Source of the DNA: Candidatus Neomarinimicrobiota bacterium
GTDB taxonomy: Bacteria; Fidelibacterota; Marinisomatia; Marinisomatales; TCS55
Assembly: GCA_018651745.1 (NCBI GenBank)
Contig: JABIDL010000017.1
Location: 1-6,951, forward strand
Direction of reading: 5' to 3'
DNA length: 6,951 nucleotides
Under the pieces are notes generated by a model that had not been told where the DNA came from, made no database searches, and saw nothing but the letters and a program-made list of their open reading frames with translations. A program made the translations under genes and the position numbers. How positions within the stretch are numbered: position 1 is the stretch's first letter; each line of letters begins with the position of its first letter. Below, one piece after another: positions 1 to 6,742 of this stretch.

Positions 1-132
1 TCTAAGCATCGCGGTATTCATAAAATTTCGTTCTATTTCCATTTGAAAGAAAGTGAGTTTAGGTTCAATTTTAGGCATGAAAATATCTACCAAATATTAC
101 TCGAAAACTTTCGAAATAACCCGCTAAACTAG
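1..132 (+). CDS. IS1595-family (ISXO2-like) transposase, C-terminal end only
   Basis: The reading frame beginning at base 1 is open for 43 codons and stops with TAG at 130-132. Its translation contains 'FYFHLKESEFRFNFR' followed by 'ENIYQILLENFRNNPLN'. This resembles the extreme C-terminus of IS1595-group DDE transposases, which typically reads F-Y-L-H-L-K-E-C/S-E-[FW]-R-F-N, then an N/D-L-Y-x-[IL]-L-L segment and a terminal N-P-L. Those enzymes cut and paste their own element using a DDE (or DDN/DDH) catalytic core, which here would lie upstream of the window, so I cannot tell whether the gene is intact. The 3' end seen is of normal form with no frameshift. It stops 2 bp before recX and leaves almost no room for a terminal inverted repeat outside recX. 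The family call rests on motif memory, not on a search. Confidence 0.72.
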   Translation, partial: SKHRGIHKISFYFHLKESEFRFNFRHENIYQILLENFRNNPLN

Positions 133-141
133 TCATGACCC
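112..141. mobile_element. Candidate right end of the IS1595-like element
   Basis: Because the transposase stops at 132, the element's terminal inverted repeat must overlap the stop codon and/or the first codons of recX. Read inward from base 141 on the minus strand, the sequence begins GGGTCATGACTAGTTT. G-rich termini are usual for this family. The next eight bases outward (142-149, ATAATATA) are AT-rich and of the 8-bp length typical of IS1595 target duplications. The left end is outside the window, so neither the inverted repeat nor the duplication can be confirmed. Treat this as a hypothesis about where the element ends. Confidence 0.3.
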
Positions 142-620
142 ATAATATATTATTGAAACAAACTGAAAAAGATATCCGAGAAGCCGGTCTTAGATTGCTC
201 AAATATCGTATGCGAAGCAAAAATGAATTAAAAACTCGTCTTCTGAAAAAAGGATTTTCAGAAATCATGGTTCAAAATGCAATCATGTGGTTTGAGAATT
301 TAAAGTTTATCAATGATGAAGAATTCGCAAAATGTTTTGCCGAAGAAAAAGTGCGGAATAAAAAAATTGGCGCAATGGCGTTGAAATCAGAATTATTCCC
401 GCATCATTTAGATGAAGATTTGGTTGATCGCGTCATCAGCAAGGTATATACCGATTTTCCGGAAGAAGAATTAATTCGGAAGCATATTCAGAAAAAAAGG
501 TTGGCAGATAAAAAATCTCTTCCTGAAAAAGACATTAAGAAAATATCTGATTTCCTGAAGCGGAAAGGTTTTCGGTGGGATACAATTCGAATTGTGTTGA
601 GTGAAAATGGGTGGGTGTAA
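135..620 (+). CDS. recX: Regulatory protein RecX
   Basis: The product has 161 residues, a normal RecX length. RecX binds RecA-ssDNA filaments in the cytoplasm and limits their growth, modulating recombination and the SOS response. The family hallmark is near the N-terminus (about residues 18-41): 'LRLLKYRMRSKNELKTRLL' followed by KKGF, matching the A-L-x-L-L-x-x-R-x-R-S-x-x-E-L-x-x-x-L-x-x-K-G-F pattern. 'NLKFINDEEFAKCFAEEKV' (55-73) corresponds to the L-x-x-L-x-x-I-D-D-x-x-F-A segment, and 'FLKRKGFRWDTIRIVL' (140-155) to the last helical repeat, giving three tandem three-helix units. The frame is closed by TAA at 117-119, so ATG 135 is the first possible ATG. There is no good Shine-Dalgarno sequence in front of it; TTG at 153 is an alternative start. 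recX normally follows recA, but here a transposase end precedes it. A PurL-like gene follows after 29 bp. Confidence 0.9.
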   Translation: MTHNILLKQTEKDIREAGLRLLKYRMRSKNELKTRLLKKGFSEIMVQNAIMWFENLKFINDEEFAKCFAEEKVRNKKIGAMALKSELFPHHLDEDLVDRVISKVYTDFPEEELIRKHIQKKRLADKKSLPEKDIKKISDFLKRKGFRWDTIRIVLSENGWV

Positions 621-649
621 TTCGGGAACCCTTATGCGTATAAATAGAT

Positions 650-2389
650 ATGAGCAAAAAATTTTCATTAAATGAACGCGATCTCGATTTTATTCAAACG
701 GAATTAAAACGGAACCCAACAGACGACGAATTATCTTTCATTGAATCTATTGTTACCTCAATTCGAACGATAAGAGCCAAAGCATCCGTACAAGGTTCTG
801 AATCTGATTTATTACCACAAATTATAAATATAGTCAACGATACCGTTCTTTCAATCGGGCAGGAAAATAAGAAAAGCCTTTTTAATTCGAATCGCAAGTT
901 TGATTTATTTTTAACCGGCACTGAAAAGAGATTAGACCTCAAAACCGGTTCTACCCATTCAATGGTTGGAGTAGGTAAAATATCAAAGACAGAACAGTCG
1001 AAACCAAGCCGAAAATGCGTATTGGTACTGATTCGAGGAAAGCGTGAAATAAACGGTATCCAAAAAAATCAAAAGGAATTCAATGTGCAAAGCAGTTTCC
1101 CTATTTTTAAATCAGGTTTTGGCTATGCTTTATATGAAATGGCGCAAAATCTTAATTGCGGATTCACTTTATCAATGAAACAAATAGGGGATTTTAAGTC
1201 TTTTAACCAAAATCGGTGGTCTGGAATTTTGCTTTCGGTTAAAGATGACGATTATCCTTCGTTTCTTAAGTCAGCTAACAAGAGGAAAATTTCCTCCATG
1301 AAAATTGGTACAATCATAAAAGATAGGCGATTGGATTTTATTATTTCAAAAAATGATTCAGTTCACATCAATTTCAGTATATTTGAATTTTTGAAAACAT
1401 CGTATGGATATAAGAAAGTGATTTCCTTTTCATCAAATTCGGAGGAAACACATTATCCTGAAATCCAAAAAAGTTATTCATCTTTAGTTTTGAAACTCTC
1501 AATAGATACTAAAAATTCACCCTTAGTTGTGAAACCTAAGAATGCGATAATTAATTCAGATTTAGCAATGTTTCATATTAATGGTCAGCATAAACCAATT
1601 TGGGTGAAAAATAGTATTCAGGAAATTGTTGATTCTAACTATTCCACTAAACAAACAGCTGGGATGATTATGGACATTTCAAGAGAGATGTCTTGCCTGG
1701 GAATAAAGCCAGTTGGGCTTTCGGTTGCACTTGGAGTAAAAGACGTGTCAAATCCAATGTTAGCAACAATGTTTGACAGTATATCTTTTACAAGCCGAAA
1801 GCTTCAAATGACTCTGCAAAATAGAATGATTTACCATCATCAAAAAAATCATATTAATCTAAATTATACTTTGGTTGGTGTTGGTTTGGATTCTGATAGG
1901 CTTGTAGAGACCGCATTCCAACATCCATCCGATTTCATCCTCATACTCGGTAGCCTAAAAGGTGAATTAGGGAAAAGTGAATATTTGAAGTTGAAAGGAC
2001 AATCATTCTTCGGGAATGACCCTTTAGTTGATCTGAACGATGAATTACGTTTGCAGGATGTTTTACAAATGCTTGCCGAAGGGAAGTTAGTTCACTCAGC
2101 AGTTTCAGTCACCAAAGGTGGTATATCTAAATCACTGATTCAGTGTTTGAAAAAATCAACTCCGGAAATTGGAGCAAGAATATATTTGAATACGAAACTT
2201 AGACCGGATGAAATGCTGTTTGGTGAATCGAAAAGTGTGGCGCTTGTAACGGTATCTGAGAGAAACCTGATGGATTTTGAACGAATTTGCATGAAACAAG
2301 GAATCCCTTCAACTACGATTGGTCGCGTGACGGATGACAGCCTTTTTACATTTAATAATTTGGTAAAACTAACTCGAGAAAAAATGTAA
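650..2389 (+). CDS. Divergent PurL-like protein (AIR-synthase superfamily), probable pseudoenzyme
   Basis: This 579-residue soluble protein is close in length to small PurL (about 600-750 residues), the ATP-dependent subunit converting FGAR plus ammonia to FGAM in purine synthesis. Recognisable PurL parts in order: an N-terminal segment with 'NPTDDELSF' (22-30); first B-like domain about 105-247 with 'SSMKIGTIIKDRRLDF' (215-230); second A-like domain about 275-412 with 'SREMSCLGIKPVGLSVAL' (344-361); second B-like domain with 'GSLKGELGKSEYLKL' (434-448), 'LRPDEMLFGESKS' (517-529) and 'PSTTIGRVTDD' (553-563). Catalytic signatures are missing: SEHCSYK is replaced by 'SIRTIRAK' (37-44), the ESHNHPS...GAATGVGG ATP/FGAR segment is absent, and HDVS[DE]GG is 'VSVTKGG' (485-491). 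No glutaminase domain, PurS or PurQ is seen. The fold assignment is firm; enzymatic inactivity is inferred. It may be co-transcribed with recX (29-bp gap, weak ribosome site). Codon use looks like its neighbours and the frame is intact, so it is probably expressed rather than a decayed gene. Confidence 0.8.
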   Translation: MSKKFSLNERDLDFIQTELKRNPTDDELSFIESIVTSIRTIRAKASVQGSESDLLPQIINIVNDTVLSIGQENKKSLFNSNRKFDLFLTGTEKRLDLKTGSTHSMVGVGKISKTEQSKPSRKCVLVLIRGKREINGIQKNQKEFNVQSSFPIFKSGFGYALYEMAQNLNCGFTLSMKQIGDFKSFNQNRWSGILLSVKDDDYPSFLKSANKRKISSMKIGTIIKDRRLDFIISKNDSVHINFSIFEFLKTSYGYKKVISFSSNSEETHYPEIQKSYSSLVLKLSIDTKNSPLVVKPKNAIINSDLAMFHINGQHKPIWVKNSIQEIVDSNYSTKQTAGMIMDISREMSCLGIKPVGLSVALGVKDVSNPMLATMFDSISFTSRKLQMTLQNRMIYHHQKNHINLNYTLVGVGLDSDRLVETAFQHPSDFILILGSLKGELGKSEYLKLKGQSFFGNDPLVDLNDELRLQDVLQMLAEGKLVHSAVSVTKGGISKSLIQCLKKSTPEIGARIYLNTKLRPDEMLFGESKSVALVTVSERNLMDFERICMKQGIPSTTIGRVTDDSLFTFNNLVKLTREKM

Positions 2390-2422
2390 TATATATTCTC
2401 GCGATTTAACTCACACCGTTGA

Positions 2423-2452
2423 TTTACATTTCGCTTATCGATTGTCTATAAA
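2423..2452 (+). promoter_or_regulatory. Candidate sigma-70-like promoter for the secreted-protein gene
   Basis: TTTACA (2423-2428) and TATAAA (2447-2452) are separated by 18 bp and lie 47 bp upstream of the ATG at 2500. Each hexamer is one base from the E. coli consensus (TTGACA, TATAAT). The 110-bp gap after the PurL-like stop is the largest non-coding stretch here, which supports an independent transcription start. The region is AT-rich, so chance matches are likely, and the promoter rules of this phylum may differ. Confidence 0.4.
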
Positions 2453-2482
2453 TTAAATTCAGCTGATTAATTCGTCCCAACT

Positions 2483-2488
2483 AAAGGA
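2483..2488 (+). promoter_or_regulatory. Ribosome binding site (AAAGGA) of the secreted-protein gene
   Basis: AAAGGA lies 11 bases before ATG 2500 and supports that start. It is the clearest Shine-Dalgarno-like site in the window; recX and the PurL-like gene have none of comparable quality. Confidence 0.6.
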
Positions 2489-2499
2489 AACTTTTCAGT

Positions 2500-5400
2500 A
2501 TGAATCACAAAACAATAACTTTTCTTTTATCCGGCCTATTATGTTGTATGACTGGTGTTTGGTCTTACAAAATAATTCATAATTATTTTTATGAACAGGG
2601 TAGAATCGAATTTGAACAATTTTTGAGGGAACATCCATATAATCAGCGACCACATTTAACCAAAAAAGAGTGGAAGAAAAAACTCACCAAAAAAGATCGA
2701 CCGGATCTTGCAATGGAACAGAACTTTTTCATGACAATGGATCCAGCAATCGGCAGAGTTCCATCTGAAAGACTTGCCCTGGCTTATGAGGCAGCTGAGA
2801 TTTCTCGCAACCGAATTCAGAGAAATGTTGACTGGACAGAACATGGTCCGGATAATATTGGAGGAAGAACTCGCGCCATAATGTTTGATCCAAATGATGC
2901 AACATATAGTAAACTGTGGGCTGGAGGTGTTTCAGGAGGATTATGGTACACAGATGACATTACTGCGGTCGCACCTGTTTGGATCCAAATCAACGATTTT
3001 TGGGCGAATATGGCAGTTACAACTATTGCATACGATCCGACAAATACACAGACTTTTTACGTGGGTACCGGCGAGGGCTGGTACAATTCGGATGCAGTAA
3101 GAGGCGGTGGAATTTGGAAAACTTCGGATGGAGGTTCCACATGGGCACAATTAGCATCCACAGACAATGACGATAATTTTTATTACGTTCAGAAAATTAT
3201 TGTTCATCCAACAACAGGTGATGTTTATGCTGGGACTCGTGGTGATAATTGGGGAGAAGGTGGTGTGTATCGTTCGGCTAATGGCGGTTCTACATGGACA
3301 AGAGTTTTAACAGATTCCCAAGGATCACGATGTTCTGATTTAGAATTTGGTGCGAATAATTCTATATATGCTGCTACGGGAATATGGTATGAGGGGGGAG
3401 TGTATAAATCCACGAACGGAACGAGTTGGACTCAGATAAGCAATAACAACAATGGATTTCCATCATCAGGATTTAACCGAATTGAGTTAGCAACTGCTCC
3501 ATCGGACCCAAATGTACTTTATGCGATTGGAAATGGTGGAAGCGGCGATAATGATATTGAATTTTTTGTAAAATCGTCAAATGGTGGAACATCTTGGACA
3601 AATATAAATATCCCGAATAATGCAAATGGTGTTCACTTTACTCGAGGGCAATCTTGGTACGATTTGATTTTATCAGTTCATCCTACCGATGCAAATACAG
3701 TTTTCGCTGGTGGAGTTGATTTACACAAAACTACAAATAGCGGAACATCTTGGTCACAGATATCTCATTGGTATGGCGGATTCAGTTTGCCCTACGTTCA
3801 TGCAGATCAGCATGGAATGGCATTTCGCCCAACTCATGCTGATTTTATAGTTTTTTCCAATGATGGCGGGATTCATGTTTCCAGCGATGGAGGATCTACT
3901 TACGATGAAAAAAATTCAGGTTACAATGTAACGCAATTTTATGCCTGCGCAATACATCCAACTTCCGGGAATAATTATTTTCTGGCTGGAGCGCAAGACA
4001 ATGGAAGCCAACAGTTTTCCAATGCAACTGGAATCGTTTCTACTATTGAGGTGACAGGAGGCGACGGTGCCTATTGTTTTATTGATCAATCCGATCCTGA
4101 TCATCAAATCACATCTTATGTGTACAATAATTATTATAGAAGTACAAATGGTGGATCCAATTTTTATTCCATTTCAAGTGACAATTCCGGCAGGTTTATC
4201 AACCCGACAGATTATGACGATGATGCAAATATACTCTATTCAGCATTGGACGAATATTCTCTAAAAATAATTGAAGACATTACAGGCAGTTATGATGTTG
4301 GTACTGTTTCGGGATTGAATCTTGGATCTACGGCATCTCATATTCGAATTTCCCCATTCTCTGACAATACGGTTTTTGTCGGCACAGGATCCGGAAGAAT
4401 TTATAAATTGACCAATACAAATTCATCTTCAGTTACCTCAACCCAAATTACCGGGAATAGTATGCCGTATGGATATGTTTCTTGTATAGAAATCGGTGCG
4501 AATGAAAATCAAATGATAGCTACATATTCAAGTTACGGAGTTATTTCAGTTTGGGAAACGCAAGATGGAGGAAATTCGTGGTCCAATAAGGAAGGCGACC
4601 TTCCTGATATGCCGGTCCGTTGGGCACTCTATAATCCGAATGACAGGACTGAAGTTATATTGGCCACGGAAGTTGGTGTTTGGTTTACAGATAATTTTGA
4701 CAACGCAAGCCCAAGTTGGACTGCATCAAACAGCGGACTTGCAAATGTAAGGACAGATATGTTACAAATTCGGGATTCTGATAATCTTGTCATTGCTGCT
4801 ACGCATGGAAGAGGATTGTTTTCTTCTGACGGATTTGGCGCAGTTCTGGCATCCAATTTTTTCGCAGATGTAACATCAGGGAATCCACCTCTTACAGTAA
4901 ACTTCACAGACCAAACAGGCGGAACTTCAACGCCTACAACGTGGTCGTGGGATTTCGGAGACGGTGGTTCTAGTACACTTCAAAATCCATTCCATACATA
5001 TTCAAACCTTGGTTCATACACTGTTTCACTCACGGTTACCGACGGAACAAATTCATCCTCAAAATCAAAACCGGATTACATTTCTGTTTCAAACACTGTC
5101 ATTTTAGTGGATGAGGATTTTGAAGGAACTTTTCCACCTACGAATTGGCAAAATACCGGAACTGGTGATGGTTGGGCGCAATCTTCCAGACGCGCCAACA
5201 GCGGAACCTATTCAGCTTTTTACGATGATTTTTTGCCGGATCAACCAAATACCCAAAATTATTCCCTCATTGGTCCGGAAATGGATTTCTCAAATTTAGT
5301 TTCTGCACAAATAAATTATTTTGAAAATGTGAATTATCGTTATGCCGCTATCGTACAAAATGTAGAAATTTCGGTAAATGGAGGATCTTCGTGGACAGTC

Positions 5401-6741
5401 ATACGTGATTCAATCGGAACAGAAGATTCGTGGGGCGAAATAATTGAGAACCTCTCATCCTATGTCGGGAATCAATCTGTTTATGTACGCTACCGATATG
5501 AAGGCGGATATGATGCCGAATGGTGGGTTGATGATGTTTTTATCACCGGGGAAATAAGCGATTCATTTGCAGCCGAATTTTCTGCAGATATTACTCAGGG
5601 CGAAATTCCATTTGATGTTCAGTTTACTGATTATTCTACCGGCGGTCCAACCTTTTGGACATGGGATTTCGGCGACGGAATTTCCAGTACAGAGCAAAAC
5701 CCAAATCATATCTACACGATAGCAGATACCTATTCTGTTTCTTTGGCGATATCAAATGGAAGCGAATCTGACTTTTTAGTTAAGTCTAATTTTATCCAAG
5801 CTACGGTTCACGTAAACAATCCACCTTCAGCATTCGCTACTTTATTTCCTCAAGTAGATGAAGAAATCTCTACAGCTTATTTAACACTAGAATGGAATGC
5901 TGCGGTTGATCCCGATGTTGGCGATGTGGTGAGTTATACATTATTTATCGGGGAAGATTCTACTCAGACAATTTCATATAATGCGGGATCTGATACAACG
6001 CAAACTGTAGTCCAGCTTGTAGAAAATGGTACATATTGGTGGAAAATTGTAGCTACAGATTTAGACAACGAATCCACAGATAATTACGGTGGTTTCCAAC
6101 GTTTTTATGTAAATATCACTGATGAATCACCAATGGAATTTGTACCAATTGCACCGGAGAATGGTGCGTCGGGATTAGATCAAACTGTTGACCTATCGTG
6201 GAATGAGCCTATAGATCCTGATCCGATGGATTCGTTAATTTATACTATTATATATACTTCAGATTGGAATGATGCAAATAGTCATCAGGATATAGGAAAT
6301 ATTACTGAACCTCATTTCTCTTTGAATCTCGGGAATAATTCGGAATATTTTTGGATTGTAAAAGCGGAAGATTCAGATGGTTTTATTGTAGAATCAAACG
6401 GGGGAGACCCATGGAGTTTTGTTGTTGGAGAATTGAGTATCGATACATCAAGTCCCACCCCCACAGAGTTTGCGCTTCATCAAAATTATCCCAATCCATT
6501 TAATCCAATCACCCAAATTCGATACGATTTGTCCGAAAGTGGATTTGTAAGTATTGTCGTGTATGATATGCTTGGTCAAAAAATCAAAACCCTTGTATCG
6601 GGTGGAGAGCAAGCAGGATATAAAACGGTGTATTGGGACAGTAGAAATGACCTTGGAGTAAACGTAAGCGCCGGAGTGTATTTACTTCAGATCAAGTCGG
6701 GGAAAAACATCAGTACTCTTAAAATGATTCTTCTGAAATAA
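2500..6741 (+). CDS. Secreted modular T9SS cargo: Asp-box beta-propeller, PKD, choice-of-anchor J, PKD, Fn3-like repeats, sorting domain
   Basis: A 1413-residue exported protein. Residues 4-22 are a hydrophobic signal segment; the CC at 15-16 lacks a proper lipobox, so a Sec signal peptide is likelier than a lipoprotein. A charged Lys/Glu-rich pro-like region follows (about 35-110). 'GPDNIGGRTRAIMFDP' (116-131) then 'GGVSGGLWYTDD' (142-153) is the usual opening of sortilin/VPS10-like and GH74-like propellers. Eight Asp boxes of the S-x-D/N-G-G-x-T/S-W type start near 209, 259, 304, 359, 411, 461, 548 and 687. Next come PKD 1 (about 783-865, 'WSWDFGDG'), a jelly-roll domain like choice-of-anchor J (868-1017, 'DEDFEGTFPPTNW' to 'EWWVDDVFITG'), PKD 2 (1022-1103, 'WTWDFGDG'), two Fn3-like units (1108-1310) and a T9SS sorting domain (1322-1413). 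It is probably surface-attached or released and may bind or cleave polymers. Asp boxes are structural, so no catalytic activity can be assigned. Start is supported by AAAGGA at 2483. Confidence 0.9.
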   Translation: MNHKTITFLLSGLLCCMTGVWSYKIIHNYFYEQGRIEFEQFLREHPYNQRPHLTKKEWKKKLTKKDRPDLAMEQNFFMTMDPAIGRVPSERLALAYEAAEISRNRIQRNVDWTEHGPDNIGGRTRAIMFDPNDATYSKLWAGGVSGGLWYTDDITAVAPVWIQINDFWANMAVTTIAYDPTNTQTFYVGTGEGWYNSDAVRGGGIWKTSDGGSTWAQLASTDNDDNFYYVQKIIVHPTTGDVYAGTRGDNWGEGGVYRSANGGSTWTRVLTDSQGSRCSDLEFGANNSIYAATGIWYEGGVYKSTNGTSWTQISNNNNGFPSSGFNRIELATAPSDPNVLYAIGNGGSGDNDIEFFVKSSNGGTSWTNINIPNNANGVHFTRGQSWYDLILSVHPTDANTVFAGGVDLHKTTNSGTSWSQISHWYGGFSLPYVHADQHGMAFRPTHADFIVFSNDGGIHVSSDGGSTYDEKNSGYNVTQFYACAIHPTSGNNYFLAGAQDNGSQQFSNATGIVSTIEVTGGDGAYCFIDQSDPDHQITSYVYNNYYRSTNGGSNFYSISSDNSGRFINPTDYDDDANILYSALDEYSLKIIEDITGSYDVGTVSGLNLGSTASHIRISPFSDNTVFVGTGSGRIYKLTNTNSSSVTSTQITGNSMPYGYVSCIEIGANENQMIATYSSYGVISVWETQDGGNSWSNKEGDLPDMPVRWALYNPNDRTEVILATEVGVWFTDNFDNASPSWTASNSGLANVRTDMLQIRDSDNLVIAATHGRGLFSSDGFGAVLASNFFADVTSGNPPLTVNFTDQTGGTSTPTTWSWDFGDGGSSTLQNPFHTYSNLGSYTVSLTVTDGTNSSSKSKPDYISVSNTVILVDEDFEGTFPPTNWQNTGTGDGWAQSSRRANSGTYSAFYDDFLPDQPNTQNYSLIGPEMDFSNLVSAQINYFENVNYRYAAIVQNVEISVNGGSSWTVIRDSIGTEDSWGEIIENLSSYVGNQSVYVRYRYEGGYDAEWWVDDVFITGEISDSFAAEFSADITQGEIPFDVQFTDYSTGGPTFWTWDFGDGISSTEQNPNHIYTIADTYSVSLAISNGSESDFLVKSNFIQATVHVNNPPSAFATLFPQVDEEISTAYLTLEWNAAVDPDVGDVVSYTLFIGEDSTQTISYNAGSDTTQTVVQLVENGTYWWKIVATDLDNESTDNYGGFQRFYVNITDESPMEFVPIAPENGASGLDQTVDLSWNEPIDPDPMDSLIYTIIYTSDWNDANSHQDIGNITEPHFSLNLGNNSEYFWIVKAEDSDGFIVESNGGDPWSFVVGELSIDTSSPTPTEFALHQNYPNPFNPITQIRYDLSESGFVSIVVYDMLGQKIKTLVSGGEQAGYKTVYWDSRNDLGVNVSAGVYLLQIKSGKNISTLKMILLK
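3124..4581 (+). repeat. Eight Asp-box (BNR) motif repeats in the beta-propeller
   Basis: The coding sequence repeats a motif around Gly-Gly-x-Thr/Ser-Trp: SDGGSTW, SANGGSTW, STNGTSW, SSNGGTSW, TTNSGTSW, SSDGGSTY, STNGGSNF and TQDGGNSW. Each marks the beta-hairpin turn of a propeller blade. Spacing is regular at roughly 45-55 residues for the first six boxes, then stretches to about 87 and 139 residues, so some blades in the second half have lost a recognisable box or are larger. A two-propeller arrangement would fit a total span of about 660 residues. Confidence 0.85.
4846..5808 (+). repeat. PKD - choice-of-anchor J - PKD sandwich
   Basis: Two PKD domains of about 82 residues each (4846-5094 and 5563-5808) share W-D-F-G-D-G, a serine-rich S-S-T-x-Q-N-P turn, H-x-Y and Y-[ST]-V-S-L. 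They are clearly paralogous but differ at many positions. Between them (5101-5550) lies a jelly-roll domain with F-E-G at its start and a W-W-V-D-D-V strand near its end, typical of choice-of-anchor J modules, which are thought to be carbohydrate- or protein-binding. PKD domains usually act as rigid spacers or polymer-contact modules in secreted enzymes and adhesins. Confidence 0.75.
5821..6429 (+). repeat. Two tandem Fn3-like modules
   Basis: Residues 1108-1206 and 1211-1310 form two ~100-residue units with a shared pattern: an opening P-rich strand, 'LEWNAAVDPD' or 'LSWNEPIDPD', then D-x-x-x-Y-T, then 'YWWKIVATDLDN' or 'YFWIVKAEDSDG'. This is the fibronectin type III-like pattern frequent just before T9SS sorting domains, where such units act as spacers. 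The two copies are diverged, so the duplication is not recent. Confidence 0.7.
6463..6738 (+). other. T9SS type A / FlgD-like C-terminal sorting domain
   Basis: Residues 1322-1413 begin 'FALHQNYPNPFNPITQIRYD', continue with V-Y-D-M-L-G-Q and an A-G-Y-K-T-V-x-W-D strand, then 'SAGVYLLQIKSG' and end K-M-I-L-L-K. This Ig-like domain is recognised by the type IX secretion machinery, which moves the protein across the outer membrane and usually removes the domain while anchoring the cargo. The machinery itself is not in the window. The motif style is the main taxonomic clue of the window. Confidence 0.9.
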
Positions 6742-6742
6742 A

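Noticed and set aside
621-649. Small ORF starting at the ATG near 630
   Set aside because: It overlaps the PurL-like start in another frame, ends after about 13 codons and has no ribosome site.
694-942. 82-codon minus-strand open frame inside the PurL-like gene
   Set aside because: Antisense to a well-supported gene, with no motif of its own; explained by low stop-codon density in the complementary strand.
650-2389. Calling this gene a functional purL
   Set aside because: The C-terminal landmarks fit, but the catalytic and nucleotide-binding motifs of PurL are missing, so the enzyme name would overstate the evidence.
2390-2422. Possible terminator after the PurL-like gene
   Set aside because: The bases after the stop are AT-rich with a short TCGCGA palindrome, but there is no stem-loop of useful length followed by a T-run.
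2500-2560. Lipoprotein signal at Cys15-Cys16 of the secreted protein
   Set aside because: The residue before Cys15 is Leu, whereas lipoboxes need Gly, Ala or Ser at that position; the segment is better read as a plain Sec signal or N-terminal membrane segment.
4629-4907. 92-codon minus-strand open frame
   Set aside because: It lies antisense to the propeller/PKD coding region, which has strong domain evidence on the + strand. Its translation shows no recognisable family and no ribosome site.
2500-6741. Sialidase assignment based on the Asp (BNR) boxes
   Set aside because: Asp boxes are structural and occur in many non-sialidase propellers. I do not see the arginine triad or the F/Y-R-I-P motif of sialidases.
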